A stretch of 64,000 bases of DNA from Lachnospiraceae bacterium (lineage in GTDB: Bacteria; Bacillota; Clostridia; Lachnospirales; Lachnospiraceae). The position numbers and the translations under genes were made by a program. Shown piece by piece: positions 44,838 to 54,467 of this stretch. The number at the start of each line of letters is the position of its first letter. The stretch's first letter is position 1. Under the pieces are notes generated by a model. It ran no database searches. It was not told the DNA's origin and was given only the letters and a program-made list of their open reading frames with translations. The stretch is from positions 228,471 through 292,470 of the forward strand of contig CAJTFX010000004.1 in assembly GCA_910575555.1 (NCBI GenBank). Reading direction: 5' to 3'.

Positions 44838-45827
44838 CTACCTGGTCTGTAAAAAGGTATATTCCTTCTGAGCTTCTTCATCCTCCGGATAATCCTTGAT
44901 ATAAGCCAGCGCTTTCTCTCTGGCGCCCTCGTAATCCTGCATCCGTTCACAGGCAATGATTTCATTGCGCCGGAGTTTCTGTTCATTGGGAGGGTTCTTT
45001 ACCGACAATGCCTGCTGATAAAATTCCAATGCCTGGCTGTAATTTCCGGCTTCCATCTGCATATCGCCAAGAACCACCAGGGTAGACACATCTGAATTAT
45101 TTTTGGAAATATAGCTTTCATACAAAGCTGCCGCCTGACTGGAATCCCCCTGGGCGTCATAGACCTGGGCCAGATACAGCAATGCTTTCACATCATCATT
45201 ATTGATGGCCAGATCCAGTTCTTTTTTGGCATTTTCATAGTCGTCCTGCAGAAGATAAATATGTCCCCGTTCCCGGTGTTCCTCCGGCTTGTCCGCTTTC
45301 AGCTTCAAAGCTGCCGTCAGCACTTCCTCCGCTTCAGAATCCCAGCCGGCATTTTTCAGGTTTTCGTAGGCGGAAACATACATCTCATAATCATTTCCGC
45401 TGGTCTCAAAGGATTTCCGGTAATCCTTCATGGCATTTTCCCGGTCCTCCTCCTTCATATAAATGCAGCCCCGCAGATAATAGGCTTTATAATCTTTCTT
45501 ATTATAATCAATCAGGGCTTTGCAGGTTTCCAAAGCTCCTTTGACATCGCCGCTTTTATACTGGGCAGTGGCCTTGTAATAGCAGGTATCAATTTCTATC
45601 TCTGTCACCACTGCCTTCGACTGATCCAACGCCTTCTGAAAAGCCTCCACAGCTTCTTCATAGCTGCCTTCGCTCAGTTTATTCATTCCTACCTGCCGGT
45701 ACGCCTGCTGGTTTTCCAGGGCCTCTTTATCCTTACACCCTGCCAGACTGCCCATGGCAAGAACTGCAGACATCACAAGCGCGGCGGCTTTCAGCCGGTG
45801 CGTTCTCCTGAACTTTCTCTCTTCCAT
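44838..45827 (-). CDS. TPR-repeat lipoprotein
   Basis: 329 residues from ATG 45827; longer upstream reading overlaps glgP and lacks a signal. The N-terminus is a lipoprotein signal (basic start, hydrophobic core, lipobox LAGC at about residues 27-30). The rest is six to eight tetratricopeptide repeats, e.g. AYRQVGMNKLSEGSYEEAVEAFQKAL, GALETCKALIDYNKKDYKAYYLRG and MQMEAGNYSQALEFYQQAL. Membrane-anchored outside the cell, it should act as a scaffold for protein contacts. Partner unknown. Confidence 0.85.
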   Translation of the reverse strand: MEERKFRRTHRLKAAALVMSAVLAMGSLAGCKDKEALENQQAYRQVGMNKLSEGSYEEAVEAFQKALDQSKAVVTEIEIDTCYYKATAQYKSGDVKGALETCKALIDYNKKDYKAYYLRGCIYMKEEDRENAMKDYRKSFETSGNDYEMYVSAYENLKNAGWDSEAEEVLTAALKLKADKPEEHRERGHIYLLQDDYENAKKELDLAINNDDVKALLYLAQVYDAQGDSSQAAALYESYISKNNSDVSTLVVLGDMQMEAGNYSQALEFYQQALSVKNPPNEQKLRRNEIIACERMQDYEGAREKALAYIKDYPEDEEAQKEYTFLQTR

Positions 45828-45865
45828 GCTTTCATTTTCCTTTCTGCCTGAAGCAAACATTTTAA

Positions 45866-45894
45866 GGGGCCGGACGCAAAATGCCGCCGGCCCC
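45866..45894 (-). terminator. Terminator-like GC-rich stem after glgP
   Basis: GGGGCCGG (45866-45873) pairs with CCGGCCCC (45887-45894). It is followed on the minus strand by TTAAAAT, a weak U-tract, and by a T-run on the plus strand. Confidence 0.55.
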
Positions 45895-45906
45895 CTGTTT
45901 TTTAAT

Positions 45907-48372
45907 TTATTTCGGCATTTCCACCTTGATTTTATCCAGATGCCAAATGTCGTCCACATACTGCTGAATGGTCCGGTCAGAAGTAAATTTGCCGGCATGC
46001 GCAGTATTTAACATTGCCATTTTCGCCCAGCCTTTTTCATCCCTGTAAGCTTTCTCCACTCTCTGCTGCGCTTCTGCATAAGAACGGAAATCTTTCAGAA
46101 TGAAATAAGTATCCGCATACTGAGTATCCTGTGTATTCAGCAGGGAGTTGTACAGCGGACGGAATAATTCAGAATCGTTCCTTGAATACATTCCATTAAT
46201 CAACTGCATCAAAACCTGGCGGATGTCCTGATCATTGTTGAAAATCTGCATGGGATCATAATCCCGTTTCTGTTCATGGTCAATGACTTCCTGAGAGCTC
46301 ATTCCGAAAATGAAAGCATTCTCTTCTCCCACTTCCTCTACAATCTCCACATTCGCTCCGTCCATGGTTCCCAAAGTTACGGCGCCGTTTAACATAAACT
46401 TCATATTTCCGGTACCGGACGCCTCTTTACTTGCCGTGGAAATCTGCTCGGAAACATCTGCTGCCGCAAAAATCCATTCTGCAGTGGAAACCTTATAGTC
46501 CTCAATAAATACGACTTTAATTTTACCGCCGATGGAAGCGTCATTATTAATTACGTCAGCCACACTGTTAATCAGCTTAATGGTCAGCTTCGCAATGCGG
46601 TAGCCTGCCGCTGCTTTTGCCCCGAAAATAAAGGTTCTGGGATAGAATTCCATCTCCGGATGCTCTTTAATCTTATTGTACAGATACATCACATGCAGAA
46701 TGTTCAAAAGCTGGCGCTTGTACTCATGGAGACGTTTTACCTGCACATCAAAAATGGAACGGGGATTTACCTCAATGCCGTTATGCTTGCGGATATACTC
46801 TGCCAGACGCAGTTTATTCTGGTATTTAATATTCATAAATTCCTGCTGCGCTTTCTCATCGTCTGCATAGACCGTCAGTTTTTCCAGATGGGGCAGGTTG
46901 GTTACCCAGTCGTTTCCAATATATTTATTCACCCATTCTGCCAGCAGAGGATTGCCGTGGTATAAAAATCTTCTCTGGGTAATTCCGTTTGTCTTATTAT
47001 TAAATTTCTCTGGGAACATCTGATAAAACTCATGAAGCTCCTGATTTTTCAAAATTTCTGTGTGCAGCCTTGCCACGCCGTTGACGGAGCATCCTGCTGC
47101 AATGGCAAGATGAGCCATTTTTACCTGGCCGTCATAAATAATTGCCATTTTCTTTACTTTATTGTAATCGCCGGGGAATTTCTTCTCAATATCCAGAATA
47201 AAACGGCGGTTGATCTCTTCAATGATCTGATAAATTCTGGGCAGCAGCCTGGAGAAAATCTCAATGGGCCATTTCTCCAACGCCTCTGACATAATGGTAT
47301 GGTTGGTATATGCGCAGGTATGAGAAGTAATCTCCCATGCTTCATCCCATTCCATATTTTCTTCATCAAGCAAAATACGCATCAATTCTGCCACTGCAAC
47401 GGTAGGATGGGTGTCGTTTAACTGAATTGCCACTTTTTCCGGCAGTTTATGCAAATCTGTGTGATATTTCTTATAACGGGCAACGGCGCGCTGCACGCTG
47501 GCAGACACAAAGAAATACTGCTGTTTTAAACGCAGCTCTTTTCCCTGGATGTGATTGTCATTGGGATAAAGCACTTCCACCAGATTCTTTGCAAGATTCT
47601 CCTGCTCCACTGCCTTTTTGTAATCTCCTTTGTCGAAGGCGTCCAGTTCAAAATATTCTTCCGGCTCTGCGTCCCATGCAATCAAAGCGTTTACCATGTT
47701 GTTATTGTATCCTACCACCGGCATATCGTAAGGCACTGCGCGGATGGTCTGATAGCCTTCATGAATAAATTTTGTTTTTCCGCTTGGATCTCCCTCGGAA
47801 CGGACATAGCCGCCGAATTTCACCTGGAACGTATGCTCCGGACGGCGCATTTCAAAGGGATAGCCGTCTTTTAACCAGTTATCCGGCACCTCCACCTGGA
47901 ACCCATTTTCAATTTTCTGGCGAAACAGTCCGTAACGGTAACGGATGCCGCATCCGTATGCCGGATATCCCAGAGTGGACAGGGACTCCATAAAGCATGC
48001 TGCAAGTCTTCCCAGACCGCCGTTTCCTAATGCCGGGTCCGGTTCTTCGTCCTCAATGACATTCAGATCAAATCCGATTTCTTCCAGCGCTTCTTTTACT
48101 TCCTTGTAAGCAGTCAGATTAATCAGGTTATTTCCCAATGCCCTTCCCATCAGAAACTCCATGGACATGTAGTAAACCATCTTAGGATCTTCTTTCTCCA
48201 TGGTTTTCTGAGTTGCAAGCCACTGGTCAATGACAACTTCCTTTACCGCCTGGGACACTGCCTGGTACACTTCCTGCTGGGAAGCCTCCTCCAACGTCTT
48301 GCGGTAGAGATTCTTTACATTGTCTTTAATCTCCTGAATAAATTTTTCTTTCTCAAACATCTGATTCTGCAT
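45907..48372 (-). CDS. glgP: Glycogen/maltodextrin phosphorylase
   Basis: 821 residues, standard length. It releases glucose-1-phosphate from alpha-1,4-glucans with pyridoxal phosphate. EDEEPDALGNGGLGRLAACF-type start (here EPDPALGNGGLGRLAACFME, about residues 105-124), QLNDTHPTVAVAELMRIL, VKRLHEYKRQLLN, and the cofactor site EASGTGNMKFMLNGA containing the Schiff-base Lys. The start ATG follows GGAAGGAGAAAATT. No glycogen-synthesis gene is adjacent. Confidence 0.96.
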   Translation of the reverse strand: MQNQMFEKEKFIQEIKDNVKNLYRKTLEEASQQEVYQAVSQAVKEVVIDQWLATQKTMEKEDPKMVYYMSMEFLMGRALGNNLINLTAYKEVKEALEEIGFDLNVIEDEEPDPALGNGGLGRLAACFMESLSTLGYPAYGCGIRYRYGLFRQKIENGFQVEVPDNWLKDGYPFEMRRPEHTFQVKFGGYVRSEGDPSGKTKFIHEGYQTIRAVPYDMPVVGYNNNMVNALIAWDAEPEEYFELDAFDKGDYKKAVEQENLAKNLVEVLYPNDNHIQGKELRLKQQYFFVSASVQRAVARYKKYHTDLHKLPEKVAIQLNDTHPTVAVAELMRILLDEENMEWDEAWEITSHTCAYTNHTIMSEALEKWPIEIFSRLLPRIYQIIEEINRRFILDIEKKFPGDYNKVKKMAIIYDGQVKMAHLAIAAGCSVNGVARLHTEILKNQELHEFYQMFPEKFNNKTNGITQRRFLYHGNPLLAEWVNKYIGNDWVTNLPHLEKLTVYADDEKAQQEFMNIKYQNKLRLAEYIRKHNGIEVNPRSIFDVQVKRLHEYKRQLLNILHVMYLYNKIKEHPEMEFYPRTFIFGAKAAAGYRIAKLTIKLINSVADVINNDASIGGKIKVVFIEDYKVSTAEWIFAAADVSEQISTASKEASGTGNMKFMLNGAVTLGTMDGANVEIVEEVGEENAFIFGMSSQEVIDHEQKRDYDPMQIFNNDQDIRQVLMQLINGMYSRNDSELFRPLYNSLLNTQDTQYADTYFILKDFRSYAEAQQRVEKAYRDEKGWAKMAMLNTAHAGKFTSDRTIQQYVDDIWHLDKIKVEMPK

Positions 48373-48468
48373 AATTTTCTCCTTCCTCTCTGGTGATGTC
48401 TGCTGTGTATACTGACGCCGCGGGCCATGCCATCTGAAATCCCTGTCTCAGGCGGCGTCTGCCTGTCA

Positions 48469-48501
48469 AAAGATCCGCAGCCCGCCGGGCTTCGGATCTT
48501 T
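48469..48501 (-). terminator. Hairpin after ileS
   Basis: AAAGATCCG and CGGATCTTT form the base (48469-48477 and 48493-48501), with AGCCCG/CGGGCT inside. Read on the minus strand it is followed by only a short T-run. It lies 15 bases after the ileS stop. Confidence 0.7.
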
Positions 48502-48515
48502 CATTCTGAATCCTG

Positions 48516-51500
48516 TCAGGCTTTTTCTACTCCCAGAACCACTTTTTCCCCGTTGATATTCCATTCTTTTTCATAGCCTTTGACTGCGTCTTTAAAAATG
48601 CTGACAGCCAGCACCTCAGACTGAATCTGCGTTCCGTATTTTTCAAAAATCTCTGCAATTGCATCGCCTGCCTGCCAGAAAACATGAATCTGATCCATTA
48701 CCTCAAATCCTGCCTCTTTGCGCATGGTCTGGATTTTGCTGATTAATTCTCGGACAAAGCCTTCTGCAATCAGTTCCGGCGTTAAATTGGTATCAAGTAC
48801 AACGGTTACCTCATTATCACTTTCTGTCACATAACCTTCCTGCTGTGTCATGGTGATAAGAAGGTCCTCCTCACATAATACAACGTCTGCGTTTACGCTG
48901 TCAAGAGTTATGCTTCCTTTGGACTTCAGTTCCGCCATGGCTTTGCTGCCGTCAAGCTCTGCCAGCGCTTTTTGAATCTGCCCTAAAACCTTGCCGTATT
49001 TGGGTCCTACCGTACGAAGCTGGGGCTTAAAGGTATAATCGGTAAAGCTGCTGACATCCTCTGTAAATACTGCTTTTTTCACATTCAGCTCTTCTTCTAT
49101 AATATTCACAAACAGCTCCGGAAGTTCTCCGGCCGCTTTGATAAACATAGTTCCGATGGGCTGACGGTTTTTAATATTTGCGCTGTTTCTGCATGCTCTT
49201 CCCATTACCACGATTTTCAGCGCCGCATCCATATTTTTCTCTAATTCCGGATCGGACATGGATGCATCCGCCCTGGGAAAATCACACAGATGCACGCTCT
49301 CCGGCGCAGAGCTGTCCACGCTGCACACAAGGTTCCGGTAAATGTCCTCCGCCATAAAAGGAATCATGGGAGCCGCCGCTTTGCTGACAGTTACAAGAGC
49401 CGTGTACAAGGTCATATAAGCGTTGATTTTATCCTGCTCCATGCCTTTGGCCCAGAATCTCTCCCGGCTTCTTCTCACATACCAGTTGCTCATATCCTCC
49501 ACAAATTCCTGCAGCGCCCTTGCCGCTTCCGGAATCCGGTAACTGCCCAGGTTTTCATCCACCTGCGCTACAAGGGTGTTCAGCTTGGACAACAGCCACT
49601 TGTCCATCACAGATAATTTCTCATATTCCAAAGCATATTCTGCGGCATTAAACTGGTCAATGTTGGCGTACAGCACGAAAAACGCATAGGTATTCCACAA
49701 AGTTCCCATAAATTTCCGCTGTCCCTCCTGAACAACTTTTCCATGGAACCGGTTGGGCAGCCAGGGAGCGGAATTGATATAAAAATACCAGCGGATAGCG
49801 TCTGCGCCGTAAGTTTCCAGAGCTTCAAAGGGATCTACCGAATTTCCCTTGGATTTGCTCATTTTCTGACCGTTTTCATCCTGCACATGGCCCAGTACAA
49901 TTACATTTTCATAAGGGGCCCGATTGAACAGCAGGGTGGATTCTGCCAGCAGGGAGTAAAACCATCCTCTGGTCTGGTCTACCGCTTCCGAAATAAAATC
50001 TGCCGGGAACTGCTGTTCAAACAATTCTTTATTTTCAAAAGGATAATGGTGCTGCGCAAAGGGCATTGCCCCGGAATCAAACCAGCAGTCAACCACTTCC
50101 GGCACTCTCTGCATTTCTTTTCCGCATTCCGGACATTTGATGGTCACTTCATCAATGTAGGGACGGTGCAGTTCAATTTTCTCCGGGCAGTTGTCTGACA
50201 TCTCTTTCAGCTCCGCAATGCTTCCAATAGAATGCATATGGCCGCATTCACACTGCCAGATATTCAGCGGCGTTCCCCAATAGCGGTTTCTGGAAATGCC
50301 CCAGTCCTGCACATTTTCCAGCCAGTCGCCGAACCGTCCTTTGCCGATGCTTTCCGGAATCCAGTTGATAGTGTTGTTGTTGCGGATTAAGTCGTCCTTC
50401 ACTTCCGTCATCTTAATAAACCAGGATTCTCTTGCATAGTAAATCAGCGGCGTATCGCAGCGCCAGCAATGGGGATATTCATGCTCAAATTTAGGCGCGT
50501 CAAATAATAAGCTCCGATCCCCCAAATCCTGCAGAATCATAGGATCTGCCTTTTTGCAGAACGTGCCTGCAAAGGGCGCGCCCTCTGTCAGCTCTCCTTT
50601 TCCGTTGACAAACTGCACAAAGGGCAGGTCATATTTTCTTCCCACTTTGGAGTCGTCCTCACCGAAGGCCGGCGCGATATGAACAATTCCTGTACCGTCT
50701 GTCATGGTAACATACGCATCACAGGTGACAAAATGTGCTTTCTTATGCTGTTTTTCGGCCGCATCTTTCGCCCCTTCATACAAAGGCTCATATTCCCGGT
50801 ATTCCAACTCCGTACCCTTATAAGTCTCCAGCACTTCATAGGCTTTTGCACCGCTCTCCTGCTGCTCTTTGTCCAGAAGAGTTCCCATTACTTTGTCCAA
50901 CAAAGCTTCCGCCATATAATAGGTAATTCCGTCTGCAGCCTTGATCTTGCAGTAAGTTTCCTCCGGATTCACGCAGAGGGCCAGGTTCGAGGGCAGTGTC
51001 CAGGGGGTTGTGGTCCATGCCAGGAAATAAGCGTCCTCGTCCTTCACCTTAAACCGCACAATTGCGGAACGCTCTTTTACTGTTTTATAGCCCTGGGCCA
51101 CTTCCTGGGCTGACAGGGGAGTTCCGCAGCGGGGACAGTAAGGCACAATCTTAAATCCCTTGTACAGTAATTTCCGGTTCCAGATTTCTTTTAAGGCCCA
51201 CCATTCCGATTCAATAAAATCATTGTGATAGGTCACGTAAGGGTCGTCCATATCCGCCCAGAATCCCACGGTGCCGGAAAATTGTTCCCACATGCCTTTG
51301 TATTTCCAGACGCTTTCTTTGCACTTATCAATAAAAGGCTCTAAACCGTATGCTTCAATCTGGTCTTTTCCGTCTAATCCCAACAGTTTTTCAACTTCAA
51401 GCTCCACCGGAAGCCCGTGGGTGTCCCATCCTGCCTTGCGGGGAACCATTTTCCCTTTCATGGTCTGGTATCTGGGAATCATATCCTTGATGACACGGGT

Positions 51501-51680
51501 CAGCACATGGCCGATATGGGGCTTGCCGTTTGCTGTGGGAGGGCCGTCGTAAAAGGTGTAAGTCTCTCCCTCTTTCCGGTTCTCCATGCTTTTTCGGAAA
51601 ATATCGTTGTCTTTCCAGAATTTTTCAATCTGTTTTTCTCTCTCCACAAAGTTTAAACTGGTTTCCACTTTGTTGTACAT
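48516..51680 (-). CDS. ileS: Isoleucyl-tRNA synthetase, long (type 2-like)
   Basis: 1054 residues. Charges tRNA-Ile. HIGH motif in PTANGKPHIGHVLTRV (about residues 49-64), KMSKS in QKMSKSKGNSVDPF (about 610), and the WTTTPWTLPSNLAL editing-domain segment. Zinc-type Cys pairs appear (CPRC, CPEC). Its length, the DGPPTANGKPH start and C-terminal extension fit the group that includes eukaryotic-type and mupirocin-tolerant enzymes rather than the 920-residue E. coli type. Expression is controlled by a T-box leader. Confidence 0.96.
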   Translation of the reverse strand: MYNKVETSLNFVEREKQIEKFWKDNDIFRKSMENRKEGETYTFYDGPPTANGKPHIGHVLTRVIKDMIPRYQTMKGKMVPRKAGWDTHGLPVELEVEKLLGLDGKDQIEAYGLEPFIDKCKESVWKYKGMWEQFSGTVGFWADMDDPYVTYHNDFIESEWWALKEIWNRKLLYKGFKIVPYCPRCGTPLSAQEVAQGYKTVKERSAIVRFKVKDEDAYFLAWTTTPWTLPSNLALCVNPEETYCKIKAADGITYYMAEALLDKVMGTLLDKEQQESGAKAYEVLETYKGTELEYREYEPLYEGAKDAAEKQHKKAHFVTCDAYVTMTDGTGIVHIAPAFGEDDSKVGRKYDLPFVQFVNGKGELTEGAPFAGTFCKKADPMILQDLGDRSLLFDAPKFEHEYPHCWRCDTPLIYYARESWFIKMTEVKDDLIRNNNTINWIPESIGKGRFGDWLENVQDWGISRNRYWGTPLNIWQCECGHMHSIGSIAELKEMSDNCPEKIELHRPYIDEVTIKCPECGKEMQRVPEVVDCWFDSGAMPFAQHHYPFENKELFEQQFPADFISEAVDQTRGWFYSLLAESTLLFNRAPYENVIVLGHVQDENGQKMSKSKGNSVDPFEALETYGADAIRWYFYINSAPWLPNRFHGKVVQEGQRKFMGTLWNTYAFFVLYANIDQFNAAEYALEYEKLSVMDKWLLSKLNTLVAQVDENLGSYRIPEAARALQEFVEDMSNWYVRRSRERFWAKGMEQDKINAYMTLYTALVTVSKAAAPMIPFMAEDIYRNLVCSVDSSAPESVHLCDFPRADASMSDPELEKNMDAALKIVVMGRACRNSANIKNRQPIGTMFIKAAGELPELFVNIIEEELNVKKAVFTEDVSSFTDYTFKPQLRTVGPKYGKVLGQIQKALAELDGSKAMAELKSKGSITLDSVNADVVLCEEDLLITMTQQEGYVTESDNEVTVVLDTNLTPELIAEGFVRELISKIQTMRKEAGFEVMDQIHVFWQAGDAIAEIFEKYGTQIQSEVLAVSIFKDAVKGYEKEWNINGEKVVLGVEKA

Positions 51681-51711
51681 GAGTATCTGCTCCTTTCATT
51701 TCATTAAAAAT

Positions 51712-51741
51712 GGCTCCGTCCCTCTGTAAAAGGACGAAGCC
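51712..51741 (-). terminator. T-box terminator of the ileS leader
   Basis: GGCTTCGTCC and GGGACGGAGCC form the stem on the minus strand (51732-51741 with 51712-51722), followed by five T. It lies just before the ileS ribosome binding site and is mutually exclusive with the antiterminator. Confidence 0.85.
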
Positions 51742-52070
51742 ATATCATGCATCGTTACCACCTGTTACAATGTACTTTGGCAAAACCTGTCAATTGCGTC
51801 TGCCAGCATACGCGGCTCCCATAACGGAGGAACGGGCCGTCCCGGCTTACTGTTTCGCCGTCTGCGCCAGAACGGGCAGAAAGGAAAGTTCAGCGGGCAA
51901 CTTGGAAGTGATTTTCGGACAGCTTCTACTGATACCGGCTCACACCGTCCCGGCTCGCTGCTGAAATTCCCGGAGCATGACAGGGCGCGCGGTTCGTCCC
52001 TGTTTTCGGAAAATTCCTGATGTTGGAATACTGCCTTACTGTCTTCGTCATTGTCTTTGTCTTAAAGCTG
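51742..52070 (-). ncRNA. T-box leader RNA controlling ileS
   Basis: Long structured leader between a consensus promoter and ileS. The T-box core on the minus strand is AGGTGGTAACG (51754-51764), giving the UGGU bulge that pairs with the NCCA end of uncharged tRNA whose discriminator base is A. A candidate Ile specifier codon ATC is at 51931-51933 (in GGTATCAGTAG). The 5' end has GACGAAGACAGTAA, typical of stem I. Uncharged tRNA-Ile would stabilise the antiterminator and switch ileS on. Confidence 0.85.
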
Positions 52071-52076
52071 TTACCC

Positions 52077-52105
52077 ATTATAAAGCCTGAAATTCCACTT
52101 GTCAA
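52077..52105 (-). promoter_or_regulatory. Consensus promoter of the ileS T-box transcript
   Basis: Minus-strand TTGACA (52100-52105), 17-base spacer, TATAAT (52077-52082): perfect boxes and spacing. The -35 box overlaps the end of the upstream nuclease gene. Confidence 0.93.
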
Positions 52106-53805
52106 GAATTCATCTGCACTTTGCAGCGCTTTTTGTAACAGGCAACTCCATATTTGAGAATTTTTTCTATGCCTTCGTTTTTAAGCCCTGCCGCATAATC
52201 TTTTTCTTCTATCTGCATCAGGGCTTCCCGACAGCCTGCTTCCAAATTTCCTTCCGGGGCGTATTTTACTTCAATTACGATTCCCAGATTGTCATCTTCG
52301 GATTTCAGAAGAAGGTCGCTGTACCCTTCTCCTGCTTCCGCATTAGAATGAATCTCCCAGTCCTCCCTGTGACTGAGCAGGCCCAGTAAAATTCCATGAT
52401 AGAAATTCTCTTTTTGTTCTTTTCTCACTGCTGTATCACGGATACTAATGGTTTTTTTCAGCCAGAAATTAAATTGCCTTTCAATTTCTTTCTCATCTGC
52501 CTGTACAAAGCTGCTGCAGAAACTATCCAATCTGGACGTATCTTTCTGTATCTCTTCCTGAAACCATTCCTGAATCTGCTCTGAAAATATTTTGCGGATT
52601 TCCTGATTCGGTATGACAAGCCGAAAAATCTCTCCTTCCTTTCCCCGATGGGTCAGGTAGCCTGTGGTATAAAGTACACTCCAGAGATTCTCTGTATTTT
52701 GGTATAATTCACGATAAGTTAATTCCTGATTTATCTTTTTGGAAATACTTTCGCCGGCAATCAGGCACTCAATTTCCCTGCGTGTGTTCTGCTTTGCCAT
52801 ATTTAAAAATTTCCGGATAATATCGTTTCCGCTGGTATTGATCCAAAATGCTCTGGGAACAGCTTCCGGCTCTGCCCGCAGCAAATCAATATAATTGATC
52901 ACATCCCAGGGACAGTAAACATCTGCACGCCCCATCTGATAGCCGTTATACCATTCCTTCAGCAGCGGATACGATTCTTCAAAGCTGTAATACGCAAGCA
53001 TGGCGCGGACTTCATCATCTGTAAATCCAAAATATTCCCCAAACCGGATATCAGAAACAGAGTAGATTTTAAAATTATTCAACCCGGTAAAAATACTTTC
53101 TTTGGCAACTCTCAAACAACCGGTCAGCACTGCAAAATAGAGACTTTCATTGCCTTTCAGCGCCCGGCTCAGCAGATTTCCCAAAAGTCCGGCCATCTCG
53201 TCATAATATCCTGCGTGATATGCTTTTTCCAGAGGAACGTCATATTCATCAATCAACAATATCACTTTTTGCCCATAATGGCGGCAAAGAAATTTTGATA
53301 ACTGAAACAGACTTCCCTTAAGCGCCTCCTCTGAAGTAATCTCGCCGCCCTTAAACTCTGAATCTGCCTGCGTCAGCCGACTGTACTGCTGTTTCTCCTC
53401 CCCAGTCAGACGACTGCTGTTTCCTAAACAAGAAAACCGCCGGGCTTCACTGCTGAGCACAGACCACAGTGAGGCCGCCGCGCCTTCATAGCTGCGTGCC
53501 TGAATATCCTTCAGTGTAATAGAAATCACCGGAAATCTGCCCATATATTTTCGGCATAATTCCTGTTCTCCCATAATTTTCAGACCATCAAACAATATGC
53601 TGTCGCAGCCGTATTCAAAAAATGTTTTCAGCATATCCATATTCAGGGATTTTCCGAATCTTCTTGGACGGGTAAACAGATTTACTTTTCCCCAATGATA
53701 CAATAATTCTTTTATCATCCCTGTCTTATCCACATAATAAAATTCTTCGGTGCGGATTTCCCCAAAGCTCTCAATGCCGACAGGAAGTTTTTTTCTGATA
53801 TCCAA
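52102..53805 (-). CDS. AAA-ATPase-like protein with PD-(D/E)XK nuclease domain
   Basis: 567 residues. The N-terminal half is the AAA_ATPase-like (PF09820) family: LPVGIESFGEIRTEEFYYVDKTGMI, a Walker A-like RPRRFGKSLNMDML (about residues 46-59), and VILLIDEYDVPLEKAY (Walker B). The C-terminal part is the associated PD-(D/E)XK nuclease-like domain (PF08011) with YSDLLLKSEDDNLGIVIEVK, giving Asp and Glu-Val-Lys. Such genes occur in many divergent copies in gut anaerobes and their role is unknown. Start ATG sits nine bases downstream of the DUF4190 gene. Confidence 0.85.
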   Translation of the reverse strand: MDIRKKLPVGIESFGEIRTEEFYYVDKTGMIKELLYHWGKVNLFTRPRRFGKSLNMDMLKTFFEYGCDSILFDGLKIMGEQELCRKYMGRFPVISITLKDIQARSYEGAAASLWSVLSSEARRFSCLGNSSRLTGEEKQQYSRLTQADSEFKGGEITSEEALKGSLFQLSKFLCRHYGQKVILLIDEYDVPLEKAYHAGYYDEMAGLLGNLLSRALKGNESLYFAVLTGCLRVAKESIFTGLNNFKIYSVSDIRFGEYFGFTDDEVRAMLAYYSFEESYPLLKEWYNGYQMGRADVYCPWDVINYIDLLRAEPEAVPRAFWINTSGNDIIRKFLNMAKQNTRREIECLIAGESISKKINQELTYRELYQNTENLWSVLYTTGYLTHRGKEGEIFRLVIPNQEIRKIFSEQIQEWFQEEIQKDTSRLDSFCSSFVQADEKEIERQFNFWLKKTISIRDTAVRKEQKENFYHGILLGLLSHREDWEIHSNAEAGEGYSDLLLKSEDDNLGIVIEVKYAPEGNLEAGCREALMQIEEKDYAAGLKNEGIEKILKYGVACYKKRCKVQMNS

Positions 53806-53814
53806 GCTTCCTCC

Positions 53815-54270
53815 TTACTGCATCATTTCCATCTGCAGCTCTCTCATAATCTCATTGTATATTCCGGAGCTTTGGAGATAATTGCCGTAAACGGTCAGGG
53901 CAATAAATAAAATCAGGCCTACTGAAGAGCAGACAATTCCTGCAATTGCCATTCCTTTCCCCGTTCCTTTCTGAATCTGCAGAACCCCAAGCACAATGGA
54001 TACCACCGCCAGCGGAACGCAGGTGCACCACAGGCAGCAGGTAATCAGCGCCAGAATTCCGCAGACCATGGAAGCGATTCCAAAGCCGTAACCGGGCTGA
54101 TTATAATTCTGCTGATAAGGCGGTTGGTTAAAATTGGGCTGATTGTAATTCCCCTGCTGCCAGTTATGGTCAGGCTGGGGGCCGCCTCCCTGCTGCCATT
54201 GGCCGTTGTCTGGCTGCGGGTCTTTTTCCGGCCAAGAGCCGTTTTCAAACATGTTATTCTCATCATTCAT
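53815..54270 (-). CDS. DUF4190-like membrane protein
   Basis: 151 residues. The first 60 are low-complexity, rich in Asn, Gln, Gly and Pro (QPDNGQWQQGGGPQPDHNW). Two hydrophobic segments follow (about residues 65-95 and 105-130) with GFGIASMVCGILALITCC and GIVCSSVGLILFIALTVYG, the DUF4190 pattern. It probably sits in the membrane with the disordered part in the cytoplasm. Function unknown. Confidence 0.75.
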   Translation of the reverse strand: MNDENNMFENGSWPEKDPQPDNGQWQQGGGPQPDHNWQQGNYNQPNFNQPPYQQNYNQPGYGFGIASMVCGILALITCCLWCTCVPLAVVSIVLGVLQIQKGTGKGMAIAGIVCSSVGLILFIALTVYGNYLQSSGIYNEIMRELQMEMMQ

Positions 54271-54404
54271 AAAACAATCCTCCTCTGATCTGTTCTGCCA
54301 TCCGGCCGGACGGCATATGGACTTTGCATTTTATTATACGCACTAACTGCACAACAGTCAAATCCTATCTTAATTACTCCGCCATAAATTTCTCAACAAA
54401 TTAT

Positions 54405-54432
54405 TTGCCAAATGCAGATTATGTGTTAAAAT
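54405..54432 (+). promoter_or_regulatory. Probable promoter of typA
   Basis: TTGCCA (54405-54410), 16-base spacer, TAAAAT (54427-54432), 35 bases before the start codon. The divergent gene starts 135 bases away. Confidence 0.55.
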
Positions 54433-54467
54433 ACAGTGATAATTATTTTAGAAAGAAGGACAACTTT

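Noticed and set aside
44838..45998. Longer TPR protein starting at 45998
   Set aside because: The extra 57 codons overlap glgP and precede a clear lipoprotein signal; the start at 45827 fits.
54324..54467. N-terminal extension of TypA
   Set aside because: The extra 48 codons cover the promoter and ribosome binding site and encode no TypA sequence.
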